Notes under the pieces: generated by a model
Databases searched by the model: none
What the model was told of the DNA's origin: nothing
What the model saw: only the letters and a program-made list of their open reading frames with translations
Translations under genes and position numbers: made by a program
From: Prauserella alba
Lineage (GTDB): Bacteria > Actinomycetota > Actinomycetes > Mycobacteriales > Pseudonocardiaceae
Length of the DNA stretch: 64,000 bases
Assembly (NCBI RefSeq): GCF_024171735.1
Contig: NZ_JAMTCH010000005.1
Coordinates: forward strand, 186,001 to 250,000
Direction: 5' to 3'
Shown here: one piece after another, positions 50,480 through 59,057 of the stretch
How the letters are laid out: every line of letters begins with the position of its first letter
Numbering within the stretch: the stretch's first letter is position 1

Positions 50480-51093
50480 GGCTGTATCTGGTGCGGCACG
50501 CCCAGAGTGAGGCGAACGTCCGCAAGATCCTCGACACGGCGCTGCCGGGGCCGCCGTTGACCGAACTGGGCAGGCAGCAGGCCCGCGACCTGGCGGCGCG
50601 GCTGGGCGACGAGCCGATCGCGGCGGTGTACGCCTCCCACGCCACGCGTGCCAGGCAAACGGCCCGCCCGTTGGCCGACGCGCTCTCGATGGAGGTGACG
50701 CTGTTGCCGGGGGTGCACGAGGTCAGCGTCGGCGATCTCGAAGGCCGCGGCGACCAGGAGGCCCTTGAGCTGTACGGGAAGGTCGTCGGCCAGTGGCTGG
50801 ACGGGCGGCTGGACGTTCCGCTGCCCGGCGGCGAGACCGGCCACGAGGTACGGGAGCGGTACGTCGAGGCGGTCCGCGGGCTGCACGCCCGGCACTACGG
50901 CTCCGACGAGGCCGTCGTCGTGGTGAGTCACGGCGGTGCGATCCGGTTCGGAGCCGAATGGCTGGCGGGGAACGTGACCTCCGAGATCGCCGACAACGGC
51001 CTGTTGCCCAACACGGCGATGGTGCGCCTCGACGCCGACGCGGGCGGTGGCTGGCACTGCTCCGAATGGGCAGGCATCACCGTCGGGAAGTGA
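50476..51093 (+). CDS. Histidine phosphatase (phosphoglycerate-mutase-like)
   Basis: A 205-residue branch-1 histidine phosphatase. The catalytic RHG motif reads VRHAQSEAN (Arg7, His8). The second arginine is in SHATRARQTARPLA, the acid Glu in LPGVHEVSVGDLEGR, and the second His in VVSHGGAIRFG. The start overlaps pheA (GTGA), as in several actinomycetes, so it may act on a metabolite of that pathway, but the substrate is unknown. Cytosolic. Confidence 0.93.
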   Translation: MRLYLVRHAQSEANVRKILDTALPGPPLTELGRQQARDLAARLGDEPIAAVYASHATRARQTARPLADALSMEVTLLPGVHEVSVGDLEGRGDQEALELYGKVVGQWLDGRLDVPLPGGETGHEVRERYVEAVRGLHARHYGSDEAVVVVSHGGAIRFGAEWLAGNVTSEIADNGLLPNTAMVRLDADAGGGWHCSEWAGITVGK

Positions 51094-51438
51094 GTCCGCG
51101 CCGGACGCGCGCCGGTACCGGTGCCACGAATGGGCCGTGTCGAACGGGCGGTGTCGAACGGGTGAAACGTCGGTGCGGGGCCGGTGGAAAGTGCGGCCGA
51201 ACACATTCGGTGCGGTTCACCGGAACCGCCCGGTGATAATCGCGCAGTGATAGCGGACCGGCGATAGCCGCTGATGTCGCCGGTGACGGTTGTGGGCCGC
51301 GGCGGATCCGTGCGCAGGCGGTACGGGCGGGTCGTGAATTGTTATCCCACCTTGACCGCAGGCGGGAAAGTTTCGCGCAACCGAAGCGTGCGTGAAACGT
51401 CTTCCGGGTAGCCGACATTCCGGCAAGGGAGGCGCGTG
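51094..51438. other. Intergenic region upstream of the DUF4232 lipoprotein gene
   Basis: These 345 bases contain GTGTCGAACGGG twice in direct repeat (51137 and 51151) and GGGCCGTGTC-like neighbours. The rest seems to be leader and promoter of the lipoprotein gene. No gene was recognised. Confidence 0.5.
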
Positions 51439-52143
51439 ATGAACAAGAATCGTGAAACCGCTTCGCAAGCGTCGATCGTCGCTGGGGCGGCGATTCTGGC
51501 CCTCGTTCTCGCGGGCTGCGGTGGTCCGGCAGGCTCGTCCGACTCGCCGGGAACGCAGCAGGCCGCTCCGTCCGCCGCACCGGCCGGTAACGGCTCGGGT
51601 GAATCGCCGGCGGCCACCGCGGACAAGCCCACCGGCACGTCCGCGGCCGGCGACGGATCCCCGCCGCAACAGGACGCACCCAAGCAGGCCGTGCCCACAC
51701 ACGAGCGGGCCGGAGCGGGCGACACCTGCCTCGCCGCTGATCTCGAACTGTCCCTCGGCCGCGGCCAGGGCACCGCGGGCACCCACTACCGCCCGCTGCG
51801 CTTCACCAACGTGTCCGACTCGCCGTGCGTGATCCACGGCTTCCCCGGCGTCTCGTACGTCGCGGGCGACGACGGACACCAGGTCGGCGCGGCCGCACAC
51901 CGCACCGGGAACAAGGGCGCTCCGGTGACCCTGCAGCCCGGCCGCACCGCGCACGCGGACGTCGGATTCGTGCAGGTCCGCAACTACGACCCCGCCGAGT
52001 GCAAGCCGACCCCGGTACGCGGGTTGCGGGTGTACCCGCCGCACGAGACGAACTCGATGTTCGTCAAGGCGCCCGGCACCGGGTGCGCGGAATTCCCGGG
52101 CGGCCAGCAGCTCACCGTCGCGACCGTCCAACCCGGCCGCTGA
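51439..52143 (+). CDS. DUF4232-domain lipoprotein
   Basis: A 234-residue secreted lipoprotein. A basic start and hydrophobic segment lead to the lipobox LALVLAGC (Cys about 27). A Ser/Pro/Ala-rich linker follows (about 30-90), then a DUF4232 beta-sandwich (about 95-230) with CLAADLELSLGRGQGTAGTHY, then RFTNVSDSPCVIHGFPGVSYV. Four cysteines probably form disulfides. ATG 51439 is preferred to GTG 51436 because GGGAGG ends 6 bases before it. The family is common on actinomycete surfaces with no assigned role. Confidence 0.9.
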   Translation: MNKNRETASQASIVAGAAILALVLAGCGGPAGSSDSPGTQQAAPSAAPAGNGSGESPAATADKPTGTSAAGDGSPPQQDAPKQAVPTHERAGAGDTCLAADLELSLGRGQGTAGTHYRPLRFTNVSDSPCVIHGFPGVSYVAGDDGHQVGAAAHRTGNKGAPVTLQPGRTAHADVGFVQVRNYDPAECKPTPVRGLRVYPPHETNSMFVKAPGTGCAEFPGGQQLTVATVQPGR

Positions 52144-52210
52144 TCACCCGGAACCCGACGCACGGCAGCTCGACGCACACGGCAGTGGTGCAGGCCGCCT
52201 GGGTGTGCCG

Positions 52211-52250
52211 GCCGCGTGGGGACGCCGCCGCGATCGGTTCCCCACGCGGC
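52211..52250. terminator. Bidirectional hairpin terminator
   Basis: Perfect 12-base arms (52211-52222 and 52239-52250) with a 16-base loop lie between the convergent DUF4232 lipoprotein gene and the MFS exporter gene. Confidence 0.75.
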
Positions 52251-52264
52251 ACCTCCGCCACGGT

Positions 52265-53527
52265 TCAGGCGTGCCGGAGGTGCCGGTCCAGCGTCAGTAC
52301 CGCGACGATCGTGACGCCGCCGAGCGCGATCTGGCAGGCGCCGGAGAACGCGAACGTGGCGCTCGTCGAGCCCAGCACGGTCGTCAGCAGACCGCCCAGC
52401 AGAGCGCCGACGGGGAGCATGCCCCACACCACGGTCCGCCACACGCCGAGTACCCGGCCCAGCAGGTCGGCCGGTACGAGGCGGTGGCGCGTCGTGGCCA
52501 GCAGCACGTTGGCCACGACGACGGCGCCCGCGAACAGCCCGAACAGCACCGCGCTCACCACCGGCTGGGCCGAGAAACCCATCGCCATGAACGCTGTCCC
52601 GGCCGCCGCCATCGAACCCGCGAGTACGTATCGGCCGCGGAACCGGTCGACCAGCCGTGAGGCGAGCGCCGCTCCGCCGAGACCGCCGAGGCCGCCGACG
52701 AGGCCGAACACGCCGAACGCGGCCTCGGTCAGCGAGAGGTCCTCGAGCGCGTACAGCACGAGCTGGGCCTGCGCGAGCTCCGACGTCAGCGCCAGCCCGC
52801 CCGCCGCGACGACGAGCCGCCACATGACCGGGTCCCGGATCAGCCAGCGCATGCCGTCGGCGAGGTCGGAGCGCAACGTGGCGGCAGGCCGCTCCTCGCC
52901 TGCGGCCGCCGCCGACCGCTGAGGCCGGAAACTGCCCGCCAGTGCCAGCAGCAACGCCGCACCGATCGCGAACGACGCCGATGTCAGCAGGAACGGGAAC
53001 GCCGCGAACACCGCGAAGGTGAGACTGCCCAGCGGGCCGCCGGCGAAGGTCTGCCCGACGATCTCGGTGGCCTGCAGCTTGCTGTTCGCCCCGGACAGCC
53101 CGCTCTGATCGACCACGGACGGGATCAGCACGTTGGCCGCACTGTCGGCCACGACCTCGGCCACCCCCACCACGAGCGCGCCGAGATAGATGAGCCAGAT
53201 CGACGCCGAGTCGGTCAGCACCAGCACGGTCATGCCGCCGATCGCGGCGGCGCGCGCGGTGTTGGCGAGCACGATGGCCTTGCGCCGGTCGACCCGGTCC
53301 AACATGGCGCCCGCCAGCACCGCCAGCAGCAGCCACGGCAGGAACTGGGCGGCCGACAGCCCGGCGATCAACACCGGGTCGCGCGTGACGGTTGCGGCGA
53401 GGAGCGGGAAGGCGACCTTGGCGATACCGTCGCCGAGATTGGCGGCGAGGTTGGCGCCCAGCAGCAGGGGTAGTCCGCGGCGGGCGGGGGCGGGGGAAGT
53501 CACTGTTGTGGTCGAATCTTGCGCCAT
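52265..53527 (-). CDS. MFS-family efflux transporter
   Basis: A 420-residue, twelve-helix major facilitator of the MFS_3 (enterobactin exporter-like/multidrug) group. The A-motif loop between helices 2 and 3 appears as GAMLDRVDRRKAIV, and LGANLAANLGDGIAKVAFPLLA is the typical helix 1. The C-terminal half repeats the pattern with SRLVDRFRGRYVL. Substrate unknown. No regulator is adjacent. It is followed by the terminator shared with the lipoprotein gene. Confidence 0.9.
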   Translation of the reverse strand: MAQDSTTTVTSPAPARRGLPLLLGANLAANLGDGIAKVAFPLLAATVTRDPVLIAGLSAAQFLPWLLLAVLAGAMLDRVDRRKAIVLANTARAAAIGGMTVLVLTDSASIWLIYLGALVVGVAEVVADSAANVLIPSVVDQSGLSGANSKLQATEIVGQTFAGGPLGSLTFAVFAAFPFLLTSASFAIGAALLLALAGSFRPQRSAAAAGEERPAATLRSDLADGMRWLIRDPVMWRLVVAAGGLALTSELAQAQLVLYALEDLSLTEAAFGVFGLVGGLGGLGGAALASRLVDRFRGRYVLAGSMAAAGTAFMAMGFSAQPVVSAVLFGLFAGAVVVANVLLATTRHRLVPADLLGRVLGVWRTVVWGMLPVGALLGGLLTTVLGSTSATFAFSGACQIALGGVTIVAVLTLDRHLRHA

Positions 53528-53662
53528 CGTGTTAGAGCAGAACGTGCCCGGCCGGTAGCCGCCAGTAATCCTACCCTTTCGGGCGAATGTCTCGGTCGGA
53601 AACGCGACTTTCGCAGGGTCGGTGTTCCTCGCGCAGTCGGTCCGCGGGCCGGCGGCCGCGGG

Positions 53663-54013
53663 TCAGCCCCAGCCGAGTTCGTGCAGCTTGGCGTCATCGA
53701 TGCCGAAGTGGTGGGCGATCTCGTGCACGACGGTCACCAGCACTTCCTCGACGACGTCGTCCTCGGTGTCACAGATGCTCAGAATCGGCCCACGGTAGAT
53801 CGAGATGCGGTCGGGCAGCACCCCGCCGTAGTCGTGACCTCGGTCGGGGAGTGCGACCCCGTGATACAGCCCGAGGATGTCGGGCTCCTCCTCGTTGTGT
53901 TCCTCGACGAGCACCACGACGTTGTCCATCGCGCTGGCGAACTGTTCGGGAACCTGATCGAGCGCCGACGCGACGAGCTCCTCGAAACGCTGCAGCGGCA
54001 TGTCCACGGCCAC
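53663..54013 (-). CDS. Minimal zincin-like metallopeptidase
   Basis: A 116-residue single-domain protein with the zinc motif HEIAHHFGIDD: His97, Glu98 and His101 as in HExxH zincins, followed by Asp106. This is the small metallopeptidase family found across actinomycetes. Substrates are unknown. It starts 6 bases after the septum-formation gene, so they are probably one transcript. ATG 54001 is an in-frame alternative to GTG 54013. Confidence 0.92.
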   Translation of the reverse strand: MAVDMPLQRFEELVASALDQVPEQFASAMDNVVVLVEEHNEEEPDILGLYHGVALPDRGHDYGGVLPDRISIYRGPILSICDTEDDVVEEVLVTVVHEIAHHFGIDDAKLHELGWG

Positions 54014-54019
54014 CGGCTG

Positions 54020-55198
54020 TCAGCCCCCGTTCCGCTCGTCGCCCACGTGACCGCCGACCTCGCCGCCCACGTCGCCGCCCAGATCGCCGCCGAGGTCACC
54101 GCCGGAGTCGATGCCCGCCCCGGAACCCGTGTTGCCTCCGCCGTCGCCGGAACCGGTCCCGCCGGAGTTGTTCCCGCCGTTGTCGCCGTTGCCGCCGGAG
54201 TTGTCGCCGGAGTTCTGCGACGCCTCGCCGTCGGCACCTGCCGACGGTTGCGGCTGCGATGCGGCACCCTTCGCGATGCTGCCGCGGATCGGGGCGAGGC
54301 CGCTCTCGTCTTCGAGCAGCGCGCCGACCTTGCAGTTCACGCGGGTCGAACCGGCCTGCCAGCTTTCCTTCGTGCGGGTGTCCCACGCGGTGATCAGGCC
54401 CTGTTTGCGCAGGTCGGCGTCGCCGGAGTACTCGTCGACGAGCTTGTTGCACCGTTTGTCGAGGAACTTGTTCTGGTCCTGCTGCGAGGGGAACGCCTCG
54501 AACTCCTTGCCCAGGTCCACGATCGCGACCATCTCGTAGGAGTGCTGCTCGGTGCAGTCGACGGGGTCGCCGGGGGATTTGTCCTCGATGCCGAGACAGG
54601 CGCCCTTCTCCCACACGTTCGACTGGTCGATCTCGTCCGCGGGCGCGTCGAGCTGCTGCAGTGATCCGCCCGGTGCGGTGCGCTGGAGGCCGCAGTGCAA
54701 CTTCCGGTCGCCTGCGGCCCACCGGTCGTCGTCGGGCTGCAGCACGCCGAGGCTGAGCTTGCCCTCCGGGTCCAGCGGCCCGTCGAGGTACTCGCGCGCC
54801 TTCTGACCGCAGCGCTGTTCGGTCAGCGTGCGCCAGGTGTCGGCGTCGGGCTGTTTCGCACCGCGCGGGTACTGCGCGGAGATGTCCACCGAGCCGATGA
54901 CCTCGAACAAGTGTGGTTTGCCGCAGCCGACGTCACGGATGTCACTCGCGTCGGCGGCCTGCCAGGTCAGACAGGTGCCCGCGGGGGAGCTGAACGCCTG
55001 GTACCGGGCCTTCGCGGCCACCTCGGAGCGCTGCTGTGTGCGTTCCTCCGGTGTCTCGAAGCCCCAGCCCAGCAGCCACGACAGTGACATCGCTGCGATG
55101 GCGCCCACGAACACGCCCGCGACCAGGACACGGGTACGGCGCGCCGTTTTCGTGCGCGCGGGCTTCTCCGGATGGAACCGGCGGGGCTCTTCGGACAT
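54020..55198 (-). CDS. Septum-formation-domain membrane protein
   Basis: A 392-residue single-pass protein. A basic cytoplasmic N terminus precedes a membrane helix (about 24-46). The extracytoplasmic part has two septum-formation-like repeats with paired cysteines: GTCLTWQAADASDIRDVGCGKPHLFEV, then EKGACLGIEDKSPGDPVDCTEQHSYEMVAIVDLG. The last 75 residues are a Gly/Asn/Ser/Asp-rich tail with GGDLGGDLGGDVGGEVGG repeats. Related actinomycete proteins are linked to septum formation or cell-envelope stress. ATG 55198 is used; ATG 55207 is possible. Confidence 0.83.
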   Translation of the reverse strand: MSEEPRRFHPEKPARTKTARRTRVLVAGVFVGAIAAMSLSWLLGWGFETPEERTQQRSEVAAKARYQAFSSPAGTCLTWQAADASDIRDVGCGKPHLFEVIGSVDISAQYPRGAKQPDADTWRTLTEQRCGQKAREYLDGPLDPEGKLSLGVLQPDDDRWAAGDRKLHCGLQRTAPGGSLQQLDAPADEIDQSNVWEKGACLGIEDKSPGDPVDCTEQHSYEMVAIVDLGKEFEAFPSQQDQNKFLDKRCNKLVDEYSGDADLRKQGLITAWDTRTKESWQAGSTRVNCKVGALLEDESGLAPIRGSIAKGAASQPQPSAGADGEASQNSGDNSGGNGDNGGNNSGGTGSGDGGGNTGSGAGIDSGGDLGGDLGGDVGGEVGGHVGDERNGG

Positions 55199-55400
55199 CC
55201 ATTCCATGATGCCTGCTCGTGACGGCGGTTGCGCGCGGGTCGCTAGGGTTGGGGCCGATCTCGGACGAGTGATGGCCCGGCCGCCGGACGTGTGCGCGTG
55301 GCCGAACGACCTGGGAGGCGGACGAGAGCCCGGCGGAAGACGACTCGGCGGACGAGAACTCGCGGAAGAGAAAAGGTGCCGACATGTGGAGCCTGCGAGC

Positions 55401-56069
55401 ATGAGTGACGACAACAATCCGGCCGGGGGGCCGCAGGGCCCGTGGCCGGACGGGCCGCCGGGGCCACCGCAGGGTGGGCAGTCCTACGGGCAGCAGCGGG
55501 GCGGCCCGGAGCAGGGAGGGCCGCAGCCGGGGCAGATGCGGTTCCAGGATCCGTCGACGACGGCGCCGCGTGAGCCCACGCTCGCCGAGCAGCGTGCCCG
55601 CCGGCAGGCGGAGGCCGAGGATCGGGAGCGCGCCGCCCAGGCCGAACAGGCGCGCCTCGCGGCCGAGCAGAAGTCCGACAGCCGGCGCAAGCTGCTCATC
55701 GGCAGCGGTGTCGGGCTCGGTCTGGTCGGCCTGGTCGCCGGGTGGTACCTCGTCAAGCCCGAGGACACGACGGCGATCTGCACGACCGCCGACGGCACGG
55801 TCGTCGAGAACGACGACTACTGCGACGAGGACTACGTCACCAGCCACGGCGGATACGTCAGCGGCGGGTTCATGTTCCTGCCGATGCCCGGCGGTGGCAT
55901 GCAGCAGTACCGCTACAACTACGGCGGCAGCGGCTCTCCCGGCACGCAGGTGCGGGGCGGCTCGTTCACCAAGCCGGACGGCGCGAACATCACCACCCGC
56001 TCCGGCAAGACCGTCCAGCGGGGCGGATTCGGTGTCAGTGGCGGCAGCTTCGGCAAGAGCGGAGCCTGA
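55401..56069 (+). CDS. DUF1190-like (YgiB/YjfM-like) anchored protein
   Basis: A 222-residue protein. A Pro/Gly-rich start and a charged coiled coil (about 58-92) precede SRRKLLIGSGVGLGLVG, one membrane helix. The exported part has CTTADGTVVENDDYCDEDYV and a Gly/Ser-rich closing stretch (GKTVQRGGFGVSGGSFG). That tail, a paired-cysteine region and the genomic neighbours are what is seen for DUF1190 proteins YgiB/YjfM of enterobacteria, which precede a GspS-like ligase gene. Homology at the sequence level is weak. The twin arginine lies too deep for a normal Tat signal. It is 4 bases from the ligase gene. Confidence 0.7.
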   Translation: MSDDNNPAGGPQGPWPDGPPGPPQGGQSYGQQRGGPEQGGPQPGQMRFQDPSTTAPREPTLAEQRARRQAEAEDRERAAQAEQARLAAEQKSDSRRKLLIGSGVGLGLVGLVAGWYLVKPEDTTAICTTADGTVVENDDYCDEDYVTSHGGYVSGGFMFLPMPGGGMQQYRYNYGGSGSPGTQVRGGSFTKPDGANITTRSGKTVQRGGFGVSGGSFGKSGA

Positions 56070-56073
56070 GCCG

Positions 56074-57237
56074 GTGCAGCGATCCACCTCAGCGCCCCGT
56101 CCGAACTGGCAGCAGACCGTCGAGCAGCAGGGACTCGTGTTCGGCACCCCGGCCCGCTACGCCGACGGCAAAGCCCGGCCCTACTGGGACGAGTCGGTGC
56201 ACTACGTCATCCCGATGGACGAGGTGCTCGCGCTCGAAGCCGACGTCGAGCTGCTCCATTCGATGTGTCTCGACGCCGTCGACCACGTGGTGACGACCGA
56301 GCGGTACCGCGAGTTCGGGTTGCCCGAGTGGCTGTGGCCCTACATCGCCGAGTCGTGGAAGCGCCGCGATCCGCACCTGTACGGGCGGTTCGACCTGCGC
56401 TACGACGGCCGCGGCCCCGCCAAGCTGCTCGAGTACAACGCCGACACCCCGAGCTCACTGCTCGAGGCCGCGATCCTGCAGTGGCACTGGAAGACCGACG
56501 TCTTCCCCGACGCCGACCAGTGGAACTCGCTGCACGAACAGCTCATCGAGCGCTGGCAGCACATCGGCGGGCTGCTGCCGTCGAAGGAAGTGCATTTCAC
56601 GTGGTCGAGCGCCGACACCAGCGGTGAGGACCACATCACCACGACGTACCTGCAGGAGACGGCCGCCGAGGCCGGTCTCGACACGGTCGCGCTCGCCATC
56701 GAGGAGATCGGCTGGGATCCGCTGCTGAAGCGGTTCGTCGACCTCGAAGAGGCGCCCATGGGCACGGTCGTGAAGAACTACCCGTGGGAATGGATCGTCG
56801 AGGAGGAGTTCGGCCGGTACGCCGCCGAATCGCTGCCGCAGACGCTGTGGGTCGAACCGCTGTGGAAGACGCTGCTGTCCAACAAGGCGCTGCTCGGCAT
56901 CCTCTGGGAGAACTATCCGGGCCACCCGAACCTGCTGCCCGCGTTCAACGACCAGCCCGGACTGCTCACCGAGTACGTGCGCAAGCCCAAGCTCGGCAGG
57001 GAGGGCGCGAACGTGCAGATCGTCGCGCCCGGCTACGAGACCGAGACCGCGGGTGTCTACGGCGCCGAGGGCTACACCTTCCAGGCGTTCGACCCGCTGC
57101 CCGAGTTCGACGGGTTCCGCCCCGCGCTGGGCGCCTGGATCGTCGGCGACAACGCGGCGGGCCTGGGCATTCGCGAGACCGCGGGCCTCGTCACCGACGA
57201 CGGTGCCGCGTTCGTCCCGCACCGCATTTCCGAATGA
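56074..57237 (+). CDS. Glutathionylspermidine-synthase-like ATP-grasp ligase
   Basis: A 387-residue ligase of the YgiC/YjfC type (the synthetase half of Gsp, without the amidase). Seen are ARPYWDESVHYVIPMDEV, RFDLRYDGRGPAKLLEYNADTPSSLLEAA, WYTFSWS-like HFTWSSADTSGEDH, and the ATP-binding KLLSNKALL and LRKPKLGREGANV-like (YVRKPKLGREGANVQIV) motifs. Actinomycetes use mycothiol, not glutathione, so the name is not the function; the true substrates are unknown. It lies between DUF1190-like and DUF350 genes, a set conserved in distant bacteria. GTG 56074 is used. Confidence 0.88.
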   Translation: MQRSTSAPRPNWQQTVEQQGLVFGTPARYADGKARPYWDESVHYVIPMDEVLALEADVELLHSMCLDAVDHVVTTERYREFGLPEWLWPYIAESWKRRDPHLYGRFDLRYDGRGPAKLLEYNADTPSSLLEAAILQWHWKTDVFPDADQWNSLHEQLIERWQHIGGLLPSKEVHFTWSSADTSGEDHITTTYLQETAAEAGLDTVALAIEEIGWDPLLKRFVDLEEAPMGTVVKNYPWEWIVEEEFGRYAAESLPQTLWVEPLWKTLLSNKALLGILWENYPGHPNLLPAFNDQPGLLTEYVRKPKLGREGANVQIVAPGYETETAGVYGAEGYTFQAFDPLPEFDGFRPALGAWIVGDNAAGLGIRETAGLVTDDGAAFVPHRISE

Positions 57238-57336
57238 CCGCGATCGGCGGGTGACCGCGTCCGGTGGGTGACCGCCGGACACGGTCGCGTGCCGGACGCC
57301 ACCGTTTCCGAAAACGTGAGCAAGGGAGAGTTCCAC

Positions 57337-57783
57337 GTGAACGTCGCACTGTCCGAAGGCTTCTTCGGGAACATCGCCTGGGGCATCGGGGCGATCGCGC
57401 TGTACGCGATCGTCGGCCTGCTGCTGATGTTCATCGGCTTCTACGCGATCGACTTCACCACGCCGGGCAAGCTGTCCGAGCTGGTGCGCCGCGGCCTGCC
57501 GAACGCCGTGATCGTCACCTCGTCCGGGCTGCTGTCGATGGCGTTCATCGTCGTCGTCGCGATCTGGGCCTCCACCGGTGACCTCGCCGAGGGCCTGATC
57601 ATGTCGTTGGTGTTCGGGTTCGTCGGCATCGTCGTGCAGGTCGCCGCGGTGCGCGTGCTCGAGTTCGCGACCCGTATCGACGTCCGGTCGACCATCGAGA
57701 GCGACCGGTTCGCACCCGCGAGCCTCGTCGTCGCGGCCGCTCATCTGGCGCTGGGTCTCGTGGTCGCGGTCGCCATCTCGTAG
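57337..57783 (+). CDS. DUF350-family membrane protein
   Basis: A 148-residue protein with four membrane helices (about 12-35, 55-75, 85-105, 125-147). The DUF350 pattern includes GLLLMFIGFYAIDFTTPGKLSELV and SSGLLSMAFIVVVAIW. DUF350 genes accompany GspS-like ligases in many bacteria (yjfL with yjfC), so this is probably the membrane partner of the same process. GTG 57337 has AAGGGAG at a good distance; the frame is open upstream. Function unknown. Confidence 0.85.
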   Translation: MNVALSEGFFGNIAWGIGAIALYAIVGLLLMFIGFYAIDFTTPGKLSELVRRGLPNAVIVTSSGLLSMAFIVVVAIWASTGDLAEGLIMSLVFGFVGIVVQVAAVRVLEFATRIDVRSTIESDRFAPASLVVAAAHLALGLVVAVAIS

Positions 57784-57867
57784 TCGTCCGCGCCCGGCCC
57801 GGCGCCGCCACGGGAGCCGTGGATGCGGTCTCGTGACCCGACCGTCGCGTGATCGTTTCGCGGGGTT

Positions 57868-57883
57868 GTCAGGTGCACCTGAC
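57868..57883. promoter_or_regulatory. Perfect 16-bp palindrome GTCAGGTGCACCTGAC
   Basis: It is exactly self-complementary and lies 5 bases upstream of the probable -10 box TACGGT (57888-57893) of the dehalogenase-like gene, so a bound dimer would block RNA polymerase. Likely an operator, TetR-type in size. No regulator gene is adjacent. Confidence 0.65.
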
Positions 57884-57899
57884 GCGCTACGGTGGCGGC

Positions 57900-58805
57900 G
57901 TGCGGCTATTGCGGACCCCAGATGATCGTTTCGAGAACCTCCCCGGCTTCGACTTCCCGGAGCGTTATGCCGAGATCGACAGCCCGGAGACCGGCATCGT
58001 CCGCATCGGGTACGTCGAGGCGGGACCCGCCGACGGCCCGGTCGTGCTGCTGCTGCACGGCGAGCCGAGCTGGTCGTACCTGTACCGGAAGATGCTGCCG
58101 GTGCTCGCCGACGCCGGACTGCGTGCGATCGCACCGGATCTCGTCGGCTTCGGCCGTTCGGACAAGCCGGCCGACGTGGCCGACCACACGTACGCCGCGC
58201 ACGTCGAGTGGATGCGCGCGTTCGCGTTCGACGCGCTCGACCTGCGTGACGTCACGCTCGTCGGGCAGGACTGGGGCGGGCTGATCGGGCTGCGCCTCGT
58301 CGCCGAGCACCCGGAGCGGTTCGCGGGCGTCGTTCCCGCCAACACCGGACTGCCGACCGGCGACGACGGCATGCCCGACGTCTGGTGGTCGTTCCACGAC
58401 GCCGTCGAGAAGGCGCAGGTGCTCGACATCGGCCGCTTCGTGCAGTCCGGGTGCGTCACGAAGCTGACCGACGAGGAGCGGGCCGCCTACGACGCGCCGT
58501 TCCCCAACGAGATGTACAAGGCCGGTCCGCGGGCCATGCCGTCGCTCGTGCCGACCACGCCGGACGACCCGGCCACGGAGGCCAACCGCGCGGCGCGCGC
58601 CGCGTTGGGCAAGTCGTCCATCCCGATGCTGGTCGCGTTCTCCGACAGCGACCCGATCACCGCGGGCATGCGGCCCGTGCTGGAGCGCCTGCCGGGCGCG
58701 GAGGGGCGCGAGCACCCGACGATCACCGACGCGGGCCACTTCCTCCAGGAGGACGGCGGACCTGCACTGGCGAGCGAGATCGCGAGCTTCGTCCGCTCCC
58801 GCTGA
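57900..58805 (+). CDS. Haloalkane-dehalogenase-like alpha/beta hydrolase
   Basis: A 301-residue hydrolase. The nucleophile elbow GQDWGG gives Asp124 with Trp125, the Asp-Trp pair of haloalkane dehalogenases (ester hydrolases have Ser). LLHGEPSWSYLYRKM holds the oxyanion/halide region, and the catalytic His280 is in DAGHFLQEDGG. The acid is probably the Asp in VAFSDSDPIT. The closest subgroup by appearance is DhmA-like (opening RTPDDRFENLPGFDF). GTG 57900 has TACGGT 6 bases upstream, so the mRNA is probably leaderless. Substrate range cannot be read. Confidence 0.9.
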   Translation: MRLLRTPDDRFENLPGFDFPERYAEIDSPETGIVRIGYVEAGPADGPVVLLLHGEPSWSYLYRKMLPVLADAGLRAIAPDLVGFGRSDKPADVADHTYAAHVEWMRAFAFDALDLRDVTLVGQDWGGLIGLRLVAEHPERFAGVVPANTGLPTGDDGMPDVWWSFHDAVEKAQVLDIGRFVQSGCVTKLTDEERAAYDAPFPNEMYKAGPRAMPSLVPTTPDDPATEANRAARAALGKSSIPMLVAFSDSDPITAGMRPVLERLPGAEGREHPTITDAGHFLQEDGGPALASEIASFVRSR

Positions 58806-58845
58806 GCGCCGCGTGTCCTGCACTCGCACACGCGTGTTCTGCACT

Positions 58846-58950
58846 CGTGTTGCGCCTTCAGGGGGCCGTGTTGCGCATCGCGGGGCCCGTGTTGCGGTCT
58901 CAGGGGCTCGTGTTGCGGATCGCGGGGCTCGTGGTGCGGCTTCGGGCGAG
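58846..58950. repeat. 21-bp tandem repeat (5 units)
   Basis: Units of 21 bases begin CGTGTTGCG at 58846, 58867, 58888 and 58909, with a fifth, more diverged unit at 58930; the internal sequence varies as CCTTCAGGGGGC, CATCGCGGGGCC, GTCTCAGGGGCT, GATCGCGGGGCT. A weaker sixth copy begins about 58952. It fills the gap between the dehalogenase-like gene and serS. Confidence 0.9.
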
Positions 58951-59057
58951 TCGTGTTGCCGGTTGCGGTGCGGGTCGTCGCGGCCAGGTGACGCGATCGG
59001 TCGTCGCGGTCGTGCCTCGGCGGAGTGCCGTCGGCCGGGCCGTCTACCCTCAGGGAC

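Noticed and set aside
56074-57237. True glutathionylspermidine synthase
   Set aside because: The amidase half is absent and the host group uses mycothiol, so only the ligase family is claimed.
58846-58965. CRISPR array
   Set aside because: Units are contiguous 21-mers without unique spacers and there are no cas genes; it is a simple tandem repeat.
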